A stretch of 12,299 nucleotides of DNA from an uncultured Bacillaceae bacterium (GCA_937995745.1 CALKIU010000180.1:1-12299), one strand, 5' to 3'. Shown: positions 1-6,076, numbered from the stretch's first letter. A program made the numbers and translations. Notes: a model not told the origin generated them from the letters alone.

Positions 1-1
1 C

Positions 2-161
2 GCCCGCTCCGTTTTGTTCCGCAATTCCCACATTGATATGCTGGTTTGGAAGCTCATTCATAAATTTTTCCGTCTTGCACGATTTGCCGATATCCACATC
101 GACTACAATAATATTTTTGTTTTCTCTGCCCTATTCGACGATTTTCATCACCAAAAGCATC
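2..161 (-). pseudogene. Transketolase C-terminal subunit, 5' remnant with frameshift and stop
   Basis: Reading the minus strand from 130 down to 2 gives 43 residues beginning GRENKNIIVVDVDIGKSCKT and containing NVGIAEQN. This is the start of the pyrimidine-binding domain of transketolase; the Glu in GIAEQ is the family's conserved cofactor-activating residue. Just upstream, 161-144 in another frame reads DAFGDE, matching the usual (E/D)AFGEALVELGRE start of split C-terminal subunits. Between the DAFG and GRE codons there are 19 nt where 18 are expected, so one extra base shifts the frame, and the Leu codon before GRE is a TAG stop (133-131). No start codon or ribosome binding site is visible. 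The gene would continue beyond the left edge. I infer an inactivated transketolase half-gene, probably once part of the pentose locus to its right. The family call is strong; the exact breakpoint is uncertain. Confidence 0.75.
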
Positions 162-162
162 C

Positions 163-567
163 CTGGATAAAGCGGCGCTGGAGAGGGAAGGCATCGACTT
201 TGATGAAAGCTTGCTGGAAAGGGGATATGCCACCGTCGCCGGCGGGGCGGGCGCCGTCGAGGCATTGCTGGCGCGAAATCAAAAAATAACCGCCCTTTTC
301 GTCCAAAACGATATGATGACGATTGGCGCCATCAGCAAAATCAAAAATTTGGGATTAAAAATTCCCGACGACATTGCCATCATCGGATTTGGCGACTTTG
401 CCTCCTCCGCCATCATCGACCCGCCGATCACGAACATCACCCTTCCGGCCAAAACAATCGGACGGACGGCCTTTGATGTTTTACTCAGCAAAATCAACAA
501 TCCCGAATACATGACCCACATTCAATTGCCCCCTTCATTGATTGTGAGAAAATCGTGCGGTTGTTAA
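163..567 (+). pseudogene. LacI-family regulator, C-terminal fragment lacking the DNA-binding domain
   Basis: About 134 codons read through in one frame to the TAA at 565-567. They match the C-terminal half of the periplasmic-binding-like domain of LacI/GalR regulators: a GIDFDESL segment, then TALFVQNDMMTIGA, a GLKIPDDIAIIGFGD core, and PPITNITLP. Family members are about 330-340 residues, so the helix-turn-helix, hinge and first ligand-binding lobe are missing. The loss happens inside the window, at about position 160-175, where the sequence turns into antisense transketolase, so it is not an edge effect. A TTG at 211 is an unlikely start because it lies inside the conserved domain. The 3' end is intact and is followed by a hairpin. 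I infer a non-functional relic of a local sugar repressor. Confidence 0.8.
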
Positions 568-626
568 AAAATGGCCAGATGCCGGCAAGTTTACCTTCTC
601 CCGGAGCGGCGGACCGGCCATTTTTT
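566..626. terminator. Rho-independent terminator after the LacI fragment
   Basis: AAAAAATGGCC (566-576) pairs perfectly with GGCCATTTTTT (616-626), ending in a T run. The left arm overlaps the TAA stop. The arms are A-rich and T-rich, so it could work in both directions. Confidence 0.65.
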
Positions 627-707
627 GTATTCCTCCCCCATGGCCCGCGATACGGAAAAAAGGCCTCCATCATGGTTTCCGCACAATAGAAAAAGCGCGG
701 AAACGCA

Positions 708-743
708 AAGAAGCAATTGGCAAAAGGCCAATTGCTTCTTTTA
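708..743. terminator. Hairpin terminator downstream of xylulokinase
   Basis: A perfect 13-bp stem, AAGAAGCAATTGG (708-720) with CCAATTGCTTCTT (728-740), has a 7-nt loop and lies 38 bp beyond the xylulokinase stop codon. T-rich sequence follows on both strands, so it most likely ends the minus-strand operon and may also stop rightward transcripts. Apart from this and the 566-626 hairpin, I see no gene in 568-777. Confidence 0.7.
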
Positions 744-777
744 TTTCCCAGGGAGGGAATTTGCTATTTTGCAAGAA

Positions 778-2283
778 TTACAGGTCAAGAATTGCTTTGA
801 AATTGTCTTTTAACTGCGGATAGAGGGCACGGAACTCTTTATATACTTTGTTGTATATTTCGACCCTCTCCGGATTCGGCTCATAAACTTCATCGCGGTA
901 TTTAATAATGTGGTCGCAGGCTTCTACCGTATTTGAATAAGCCCCGCTGCCCACCATCGCCAGAATCGCCACGCCGAGCGCCGCGCTGTTTTCCGAATTC
1001 ATATCCGGCAAAATGACCGGCAAGTTATAAATATCCGCCAGAAGCTGCCGCCAGAACGGGCTCTTGGAACCGCCGCCGCACATGACCACCTTCTCAACCT
1101 CTGCACCCGTGTTGCGGATACCGGTCATAATATCCCTGAGGGCGTAAGTGGCCCCTTCCATGACCGCCCTGGTCATATCCGCTTTCGTGTGAATGGCCGC
1201 CAGACCGACAAAAGCGCCGCGGGCATTCAAGTTGAAATGGGGCGACTGTTCCCCGTTCAAATACGGCAGGTAAATGAGACGGTTGGCTCCCGGTTTTGAT
1301 TCGGCCACATCCCGGTTGATGGCAAAATACTCGCTGTCTTCCGGATAAAAGTTATTCCGCCACCATTTCAAAGAAGCTCCGCAAGAATTGACGCTCCCCA
1401 TAAAATACCATGCGCCGGGTACAGGCAAGCAATGGGTATAAACCGTTTTCTTTTCATCGAGCAACGGTGTCGGCGAATAAGCAAAGACCGTACCGGAAGT
1501 ACCAATGGTAGTCATGGCCATCCCGGGGCGGACAATTCCGGTGCCGATTCCCGCTGCCGCATTATCCGCCGCTCCGCCGACAACTGCACAGTTGACCGTC
1601 AGATGCATGTCATCAGCCACATTGGGAAGCAGATAACCGATAATTTCATGGGACTCATACACTTTGCCAAGCATTTCTTCCGACAGTTCCATCTTGTCAA
1701 GGATTTCTTGCGACCAGCGGCGGTTCGGCACATCCAAAAGCTGGGTTGCCGAAGCATCGGACACTTCTGTCGCAATTTCCCCTGTTAATCTGAAACGCAA
1801 ATAATCTTTCGGCAAAAGAATATACGCTGTTTGTTCGTAGATGTCCGGCTGATTATCTTTCACCCACTGGATTTTGGCGGCAGATAACCCGGGACGAGCC
1901 GGCGTGAGCGAATATTTCATAAACATATCATCCCCGACAATTTGCCGGATGCGCTCACACGCTTCGGTTGTTCTGCCGTCATTCCAAAGGATGGCCCGGC
2001 GGAGAGGTCTTCCGTTTTTGTCAATATTGACAATTCCCATCATTTGTCCGGAAATGCCGAGTCCTTTAACGGCTTCTTTCGGAACACCCGATTGTTCCAT
2101 GACATCTCTGACCGTCATGACTGCTGCTTCATACCAATCTTCCGGGTCTTGTTCGGACCAGCCGTTATGCGGTTGGTACAAAGGATACTCCTTTGTGGAT
2201 TGGGCAATTTCTTTGCCGTTGACATCAAACAAAACGGTTTTAAGGCTTCCTGTCCCTAAGTCCAAACCCAAATAATACTCCAT
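778..2283 (-). CDS. xylB: Xylulokinase (FGGY carbohydrate kinase)
   Basis: ATP-dependent phosphorylation of D-xylulose (or a related ketopentose) to the 5-phosphate, in the cytoplasm. The 501 residues match the family's usual length of about 490-510. Visible FGGY motifs: DLGTGSLKTVLFD (8-20, phosphate 1), WSEQDPEDWY (42-51), GISGQMMGIV (76-85), RRAILWNDGRT (95-105), VGGAADNAAAG with the putative catalytic Asp240, TIGTSGTVFA (259-268, phosphate 2), GEQSPHFNLNARGAF, and MCGGGSKSPFWRQLLAD for adenine binding. Start chosen at 2283, because AGGAGTG sits 8 bp upstream and MEYYLGLDLG is the natural N-terminus; the longer frame back to 2358 adds an unrelated basic leader. The gene lies 340 bp behind the GpsA-like gene on the same strand, with two cre-like boxes between. 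Xylulokinase is the best fit; another pentulose or L-ribulose-type kinase is possible. Confidence 0.9.
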   Translation of the reverse strand: MEYYLGLDLGTGSLKTVLFDVNGKEIAQSTKEYPLYQPHNGWSEQDPEDWYEAAVMTVRDVMEQSGVPKEAVKGLGISGQMMGIVNIDKNGRPLRRAILWNDGRTTEACERIRQIVGDDMFMKYSLTPARPGLSAAKIQWVKDNQPDIYEQTAYILLPKDYLRFRLTGEIATEVSDASATQLLDVPNRRWSQEILDKMELSEEMLGKVYESHEIIGYLLPNVADDMHLTVNCAVVGGAADNAAAGIGTGIVRPGMAMTTIGTSGTVFAYSPTPLLDEKKTVYTHCLPVPGAWYFMGSVNSCGASLKWWRNNFYPEDSEYFAINRDVAESKPGANRLIYLPYLNGEQSPHFNLNARGAFVGLAAIHTKADMTRAVMEGATYALRDIMTGIRNTGAEVEKVVMCGGGSKSPFWRQLLADIYNLPVILPDMNSENSAALGVAILAMVGSGAYSNTVEACDHIIKYRDEVYEPNPERVEIYNKVYKEFRALYPQLKDNFKAILDL

Positions 2284-2316
2284 CGCTTTTTCACTCCTAA
2301 ATGATTTTATAAATTT

Positions 2317-2330
2317 AAAGGCAACTGCCT
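2317..2330. repeat. Short perfect hairpin in the xylB leader
   Basis: AAGGCA (2317-2322) and TGCCTT (2325-2330) are separated by 2 bp and lie about 20 bp upstream of the xylB ribosome binding site. It may be an mRNA structure or operator half; no function can be assigned. Confidence 0.3.
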
Positions 2331-2459
2331 TGAAGCACCGGTTAAATAAGTAGAACATAGCGGTCTGCAGCAGTAGACGGACCCTTTAGCTTCTGCCGCC
2401 GCCGTGAAACACCATCAAACAGTCACTCGGGAACCCAAAAAAGTTCACAAAATTGTCTA

Positions 2460-2473
2460 AAAAAGCGCTTACA
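2460..2473 (-). promoter_or_regulatory. cre-like box upstream of xylB
   Basis: On the minus strand this reads TGTAAGCGCTTTTT, matching 13 of 14 positions of the CcpA catabolite-response consensus TGWAARCGYTWNCW. It lies about 180 bp upstream of xylB. Glucose repression of a pentose gene by CcpA would be expected. A LacI-family operator has the same general form, so the protein that binds is inferred. Confidence 0.55.
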
Positions 2474-2489
2474 TTTGTTTTCTTAAAAT

Positions 2490-2503
2490 TTAAAACGCTT
2501 TCT
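2490..2503 (+). promoter_or_regulatory. Second cre-like box upstream of xylB
   Basis: TTAAAACGCTTTCT matches 13 of 14 positions of TGWAARCGYTWNCW, with T instead of G at position 2. It lies 30 bp from the other box (start to start) in the gap between xylB and the GpsA-like gene. I see no convincing -35/-10 pair beside it. Confidence 0.5.
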
Positions 2504-2520
2504 TAAAAGGCCAGAGTATA

Positions 2521-2612
2521 GCCATCTTTCCTCTCAATCTGCCAAATCCTCATCAAGGAATCTATTAATCCGGCAATCTGTAAACCTTCCTTGCCGGCGG
2601 AGGAAAGATGGC
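2521..2612 (-). repeat. 13-bp inverted repeat after the GpsA-like gene
   Basis: GCCATCTTTCCTC (2521-2533) and GAGGAAAGATGGC (2600-2612) are perfect inverted copies 66 bp apart, beginning 12 bp after the stop codon of the dehydrogenase. In RNA this is a long-loop hairpin without a T run, so it is not a standard terminator. It could stabilise or process the mRNA between two operon genes, or be the ends of a tiny decayed element. The rest of the 340-bp gap 2284-2623 holds only the cre-like boxes and the short hairpin. Confidence 0.5.
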
Positions 2613-2623
2613 GGCCAAAAATA

Positions 2624-3667
2624 TTACATTACGGTTTCCTGCTCAAACTCTTTCCAAGGAATATTCAATTTCGCACCTTCATTCAGCAATGCATTGACGT
2701 GCATGAGAAGCGGAAAATCTTTCAAATCCACTTTGCCCTCTCTGGCCAGCGCTTTTACGGCGCGTGCCGTACGGGTGGCAATTACAACCGCCTCCAGTGT
2801 TTCGCCTTTCATTTTTTCCATCACTTCTTCAATTGTGTATCCCATGCCGAGAAGCAATCCGACCGTGCGGCTTCTGCCTGCCGATACAGTCACGTCCAGA
2901 TCTCCCGCCGCATACATGATGTTTTCCACGCCGCCGCCGACGATCCGGAGAAGATGAAGCATTTCTTTAATGCTTTGCTGGAAAAGGGCGGATTTTGAGT
3001 TGTTATGGTCAATGCCGTCATCGCCCAATTTTTCTTTCATGCCAATGGCAAGAGCCGTTCCGAGTGCGTAACCGTTCTTCAAGGCTACCGCACATTCCAG
3101 GCCGACAATATCAGTAGTCAAACTGATTATGTAATAATCAGTGGAAAAAAGACTTCTGATCCAACGCAACGTTTCCATGTCTCGCCCGCAAAACGCCACA
3201 TAAGAGTAATCATGATCCGCCAAATCACGGGCTGTGCACGGTCCGCCGATGGCATTGATATTGAGATTTTTTCCAGGCGGCTGCTTTTCTTCCCAATATT
3301 CCACATAAGTTTTCATCGTGCCGTCTTCATTGTCGATCATCCCTTTTGTCACGGAGAGAACGGGAACATCATCGGACAAGATGGGAAGGATTTCATCGGC
3401 AAACCAGTCGACGCCGAAACTCGAAACTCCGCAAACAACGAGGTCGGCTCCCTCCAGAGCTTCTTCGACTTCGGAAATTTTATAATACTTAATGCCGTCA
3501 TGGAGCGTTCTCCGCAAAGTGATGTGATAATTATCCTCCCTGAGCCGGTCGATGATTTCACCGTCCAAAGGGCTGCCCACCAGACGGACTTCATGACCGT
3601 TCTCAAATAAAGGAAAAGTTAAAGCCGAGGCCATTTGTCCGGAAGCTATTAAAGTGACTACGCTCAT
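2624..3667 (-). CDS. GpsA-like NAD(P)-dependent glycerol-3-phosphate dehydrogenase family protein
   Basis: A 347-residue member of the glycerol-3-phosphate dehydrogenase fold. The N-terminal Rossmann domain contains VTKGM (106-110) and GGPC (141-144). The C-terminal helical domain has ALKNGYALG with the presumed catalytic Lys197, and GDLDVTVSAGRSRTVG (255-270) in place of the usual SRNR-type substrate loop. The dinucleotide loop is ASGQMA (8-13) where GxGxxG/A is typical. The start at 3667 is supported by GGAGGT 8 bp upstream. Position beside xylulokinase, a SorC regulator and a transketolase remnant suggests oxidation or reduction of a sugar-alcohol phosphate or polyol rather than housekeeping lipid synthesis; that is inference. 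It has its own promoter, with a cre-like box just downstream of the predicted start site. Confidence 0.8.
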   Translation of the reverse strand: MSVVTLIASGQMASALTFPLFENGHEVRLVGSPLDGEIIDRLREDNYHITLRRTLHDGIKYYKISEVEEALEGADLVVCGVSSFGVDWFADEILPILSDDVPVLSVTKGMIDNEDGTMKTYVEYWEEKQPPGKNLNINAIGGPCTARDLADHDYSYVAFCGRDMETLRWIRSLFSTDYYIISLTTDIVGLECAVALKNGYALGTALAIGMKEKLGDDGIDHNNSKSALFQQSIKEMLHLLRIVGGGVENIMYAAGDLDVTVSAGRSRTVGLLLGMGYTIEEVMEKMKGETLEAVVIATRTARAVKALAREGKVDLKDFPLLMHVNALLNEGAKLNIPWKEFEQETVM

Positions 3668-3692
3668 CGCCTGATACCTCCATATTTTGCCT

Positions 3693-3716
3693 AAACGCTT
3701 CGTTAAAGCGTTTTCT
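3693..3716 (+). promoter_or_regulatory. Inverted repeat and cre-like box in the leader of the GpsA-like gene
   Basis: AAACGCTT (3693-3700) and AAGCGTTT (3706-3713) form an inverted repeat with a 5-bp spacer. Positions 3703-3716, TTAAAGCGTTTTCT, match 13 of 14 bases of the cre consensus, with the same T-for-G change as the box at 2490-2503. It lies roughly +33 to +46 from the predicted transcription start, a roadblock position typical of CcpA or LacI-type repression. Confidence 0.6.
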
Positions 3717-3755
3717 TATCACCGCAAAACTATCTTAATATAATATACTGATGCT

Positions 3756-3784
3756 ATTTTAATATATCGTTTTGGAAAATTCAA
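3756..3784 (-). promoter_or_regulatory. SigmaA-type promoter for the GpsA-like/xylB operon
   Basis: Minus strand: TTGAAT (3784-3779), 17-bp spacer, TAAAAT (3761-3756). Predicted transcription start is near 3749, about 80 bp before the start codon. Confidence 0.55.
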
Positions 3785-3850
3785 TATGTGTTTGGGAAAT
3801 TTCCTGCAAAAATGAATAAAATTTAATATGTGGTGAAATTTTTCCTACAA
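3781..3850 (+). repeat. Imperfect direct repeat in the divergent control region
   Basis: TCAATATGTG (3781-3790) recurs as TTAATATGTG (3823-3832), and TTTCCTGCAA (3800-3809) recurs as TTTCCTACAA (3841-3850). The offset is 41-42 bp, about four helical turns. The first copy overlaps the -35 of the dehydrogenase promoter. This arrangement suits a tetrameric SorC-type regulator, but no protein can be assigned from sequence alone. Confidence 0.5.
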
Positions 3851-3854
3851 CTCT

Positions 3855-3909
3855 TTATAAACCGGCACTTATCGTTGTATAATATTTTCACAATGTTAAC
3901 TTTATTGTG
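3855..3909 (+). promoter_or_regulatory. Candidate SorC-gene promoter with inverted repeat at its start site
   Basis: TTATAA (3855-3860), 17-bp spacer, TATAAT (3878-3883), start predicted near 3890. CACAAT (3889-3894) and ATTGTG (3904-3909) form a perfect inverted repeat that begins at the predicted start, where a bound repressor would block transcription. The leader to the GTG at 4032 is about 140 nt. Confidence 0.5.
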
Positions 3910-3969
3910 GAATGGTGCAAATTTGCCGCAACATTTGGTTATTTTCCTTTGTGTAAAACATATTTCCCT

Positions 3970-3987
3970 AAAGTATTTGCGTACTTT
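3970..3987 (+). promoter_or_regulatory. Palindrome AAAGTA-N6-TACTTT upstream of the SorC gene
   Basis: A perfect 6+6 bp inverted repeat about 45 bp before the start codon. It may be an additional operator for autoregulation; no known consensus is claimed. Confidence 0.35.
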
Positions 3988-4031
3988 TTTCCACATCAAT
4001 ACTTTTTAATCAGATAATAAGGAGTGTAACT

Positions 4032-4982
4032 GTGGATACGAATAAAGTCGCCCAAATATTGAGAATTTCCAAGATGTACTATGAACTGAACATGAGCCAA
4101 GTTGAAATAGCCGAAAAAGAAGGCATCAGCAAATCGTCCGTGAGCAGGCTGCTTAAAGAAGCCAGGAATATTGGATTAATTGAAATCCGCATTAAGGAAT
4201 CCGTTATCTCTTACAGCAGTCTGGAAAAAGAACTGATCGACCGCTTTCCGATCAGAAGAGCGGTCATCATCCCCGATTTGGTCGGCAACCGGCAAGTTCT
4301 TCTACAAGATGTTTGCGCCGCCCTCGCGGAAGATCTGCCCCGTTTTTTAAAAAACAACAGCATCCTCGGGATTCACTGGGGCCGCACTCTTGCCGTGCTG
4401 GCCAAACAATTGCCGGTCATCAAAAGACGGGGGATTTCCGTCATCCAATTGTGCGGCGGTTTTTCCCGGGCCGTTTATGAATCGGGGGCATTGGACATTT
4501 TAAAAAGATTTGTCGATTTTACCGGGGGAACCGGCTATCAAATTCCGGCTCCGGCGATGGTCGATCAAGCCTTCATTGCCGATGCGATTAAACAGGACCG
4601 CCAAGTGAAACAAATTTTGGATATGGCGGAACGGTGCGACACGGCTGTTTTTTCCGTGGGAAATCTCGAACGGCCTTCTGTCCTGTATGAAATGGGGGTC
4701 ATTACGGAAAAAGATTATATGGATATTCGAAAAAGGGGCGGAGTCGGCGACTGCTGCGGCCATTTCATTGACAAAAACGGCGAAGTGCTGGATCCGGAAA
4801 TGGACAAAAGAGTGATTGCCGCGCCGCTTTCCGTAATCAAAAACATTAAAAACAAATTGCTTGTCGCGGTCGGAAAGGAAAAAACCGATGTCATCAGCGC
4901 CGCCTTGCGCGGAGGATTGGCGGACAGCCTCTACATCGACGCGCCGACAGCGCAAGAAATTGTCAAGAGAAACCCGCTGTAA
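4032..4982 (+). CDS. SorC/DeoR-family sugar-binding transcriptional regulator
   Basis: 316 residues, the usual length for the family. Residues 1-55 form a helix-turn-helix: MSQVEIAEKEGISKSSVSRL (21-40) with the recognition helix near 33-45. The rest is the SorC C-terminal domain, related to sugar-phosphate isomerases, with GIHWGRTLAVLAKQLP, QLCGGFSR, GTGYQIPAPA, FSVGNLERPSVL, GVGDCCGHFID and a closing VSAALRGGLADSLYID-like segment (here VISAALRGGLADSLYID). The start is GTG at 4032, with AAGGAGTG 5 bp upstream. It is divergent from the GpsA-like and xylB genes across a 364-bp control region, and SorC proteins usually respond to a phosphorylated sugar made by the pathway they control, so it is the likely regulator of this locus. 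The actual effector is unknown. Confidence 0.9.
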   Translation: MDTNKVAQILRISKMYYELNMSQVEIAEKEGISKSSVSRLLKEARNIGLIEIRIKESVISYSSLEKELIDRFPIRRAVIIPDLVGNRQVLLQDVCAALAEDLPRFLKNNSILGIHWGRTLAVLAKQLPVIKRRGISVIQLCGGFSRAVYESGALDILKRFVDFTGGTGYQIPAPAMVDQAFIADAIKQDRQVKQILDMAERCDTAVFSVGNLERPSVLYEMGVITEKDYMDIRKRGGVGDCCGHFIDKNGEVLDPEMDKRVIAAPLSVIKNIKNKLLVAVGKEKTDVISAALRGGLADSLYIDAPTAQEIVKRNPL

Positions 4983-4987
4983 AAAGC

Positions 4988-5021
4988 AAATCCCCGGACG
5001 GATTTTGTCGCCCGGGGATTT
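4988..5021 (+). terminator. Hairpin after the SorC-family gene
   Basis: AAATCCCCGG (4988-4997) pairs perfectly with CCGGGGATTT (5012-5021), 5 bp after the stop codon. No T run follows, so it may be a weak terminator or a 3'-end stabiliser. Confidence 0.5.
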
Positions 5022-5055
5022 GGCAGGCTGTCTTGTGCGGTTCGTTTTTAGTTTG

Positions 5056-5090
5056 AAAAAATATAAAAACGGCTTCATTACCGAGCCGTT
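5056..5090 (-). terminator. Terminator of the small membrane protein gene
   Basis: On the minus strand AACGGCT (5090-5084) and AGCCGTT (5074-5068) form a stem, followed by a T-rich tract. The left arm overlaps the last bases of the stop codon of the small gene at 5089-5280. Confidence 0.65.
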
Positions 5091-5280
5091 AAACCGTTCC
5101 TTTCTTAATTTTTTCTTCTATGTAATTGATTTTTTTCGCAATTCTCTCAAGTTGTTCTTTACGGTTTTTGTTGAAACGGAACAATGACACAATAAGAACG
5201 ACAATCACTATAAGAAAGCCAACCAGCAAACCAAAGTTCAACAATTGCCACAAAACCTCTCCCATTTGCAAGTCATTCAT
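5089..5280 (-). CDS. Small single-span membrane protein, DUF4083-like
   Basis: 63 residues. Residues about 13-36 (LLNFGLLVGFLIVIVVLIVS and neighbours) are a clear transmembrane helix. A positively charged tail follows (RFNKNRKEQLERIAKKINYIEEKIKK) that looks like a short coiled coil facing the cytoplasm. AAGGAGTG lies about 10 bp upstream of the ATG at 5280, and a terminator begins at the stop codon, so the gene is real and monocistronic. Size and layout resemble the DUF4083 proteins of Bacillaceae, whose function is not known. No signal peptidase site or catalytic motif is visible. The DUF assignment is from memory and moderate; the membrane prediction is strong. Confidence 0.75.
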   Translation of the reverse strand: MNDLQMGEVLWQLLNFGLLVGFLIVIVVLIVSLFRFNKNRKEQLERIAKKINYIEEKIKKGTV

Positions 5281-5495
5281 CTCTTTCCTTCACTCCTTCT
5301 TTCCTTTCTATTATTTTATATTTTTAAGAAGATTGTTAAAAGGGTTAATCTTTTAAACAACGGTCTTTGGATAAAAATGGCATTACAAGCATTCCTTTAT
5401 TGATGGAAATCGAAAAAAACGAATCATTTTTTATGCATATCCTTCCAACAATAGGAAAAGATAGGTAGCAAAAACAGCAGAAAGGAAATCACAAA

Positions 5496-5786
5496 ATGAA
5501 AGAGATTTTGCAGCAAGTGTTAAGAGACTTGGAACAAGCTTATGACAATCCGGATTCCGTAGATTTGGAAGAAAGCATCCGGAAGCTGGAGTCAGCGATC
5601 GAACAATACGGCGATAAAGGAACAATGCTCCGAGATGCGCTCACCGCCCTGAGACAGGCAAAAAACTCCATGGCCCATTTGGAAACGGCAAAAGACTTTG
5701 CTCCGGAATCTTCTTTCGGACAAGCACACAATGCTTTGGAACAAGCGATCAAATCTTTCGAAGATCCCGACAACGATCCGCTTTAG
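5496..5786 (+). CDS. Unrecognised 96-residue acidic helical protein
   Basis: I do not recognise this family. The 96 residues are rich in Glu, Asp, Leu, Ala and Gln with regular heptad-like spacing (for example IRKLESAIEQYGDKG and LTALRQAKNSMAHLETAK), so it is probably an all-helical, soluble cytoplasmic protein. There is no membrane segment, no cysteine and no catalytic motif; the C-terminus is very acidic (FEDPDNDPL). AAAGGA lies about 9 bp upstream of the ATG, codon use resembles the neighbours, and a strong terminator follows at 5921-5969. The 3' untranslated stretch contains a 52-bp degenerate tandem repeat. Antisense reading frames across this gene are shadows. Confidence 0.75.
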   Translation: MKEILQQVLRDLEQAYDNPDSVDLEESIRKLESAIEQYGDKGTMLRDALTALRQAKNSMAHLETAKDFAPESSFGQAHNALEQAIKSFEDPDNDPL

Positions 5787-5787
5787 T

Positions 5788-5915
5788 GTCAGGCCGTTTT
5801 TTACCAAAACGTCCATGTGCTTCAGAGCACAACCATGGAGGCAAAATATTTTTTCCGAATAAATCCATGAACTGCGGCACGAAACCATGGATGCATAGTA
5901 CCTTTCCAGAGAAAA
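5788..5915. repeat. Degenerate 52-bp tandem repeat with conserved hairpins
   Basis: TCCATG-N16-CATGGA occurs at 5812-5839 and again at 5864-5891, exactly 52 bp apart, each with identical 6-bp arms and a 16-nt loop of different sequence. The three 24-nt stretches before, between and after the hairpins (5788-5811, 5840-5863, 5892-5915) also resemble one another, with a central pyrimidine run and an A-rich end. The unit is therefore repeated about 2.5 times. It lies between the stop of the 96-residue gene and its terminator, so it would be in the 3' untranslated RNA. Confidence 0.6.
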
Positions 5916-5920
5916 GAAAG

Positions 5921-5969
5921 ACAGCCCGCTGCAAGCGAACCGCCATCCGTCTTGCAGTGAGCTGTTTTT
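5921..5969. terminator. Bidirectional rho-independent terminator
   Basis: ACAGCCCGCTGCAAG (5921-5935) pairs with CTTGCAGTGAGCTGT (5951-5965) with one mismatch and one wobble, followed by TTTTT. On the other strand the stem is followed by CTTTCTTTT. It serves the 96-residue gene on the plus strand and probably the macro-domain gene, whose stop is about 110 bp away, on the minus strand. Confidence 0.7.
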
Positions 5970-6076
5970 GCGTTTATGAACATGTCCGCAAAGGAGCCTT
6001 GGCGGCCGGAAAACAGCAGCGCATTCTTAGGACATCATGGAAAGGGCAAATGCCGATGCCGCTTTTCAAAATCCGT

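Noticed and set aside
14..289. 91-codon plus-strand ORF at the left edge
   Set aside because: The same DNA reads as transketolase on the minus strand and LacI in another frame; this frame has no family resemblance.
2284..2460. T-box or riboswitch in the long xylB leader
   Set aside because: There is no T-box sequence or recognisable aptamer core, only short weak hairpins.
3005..3610. 201-codon plus-strand ORF antisense to the GpsA-like gene
   Set aside because: It mirrors a well-supported gene in the opposite strand, has no ribosome binding site and no recognisable domain.
4500..5078. 192-codon minus-strand ORF over the end of the SorC-family gene
   Set aside because: It is antisense to a clear SorC domain, crosses its terminator and has no start signals.
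5788..5915. CRISPR array
   Set aside because: The repeats are degenerate, only two full units exist, and the conserved part is a split palindrome rather than a fixed repeat with unique spacers.
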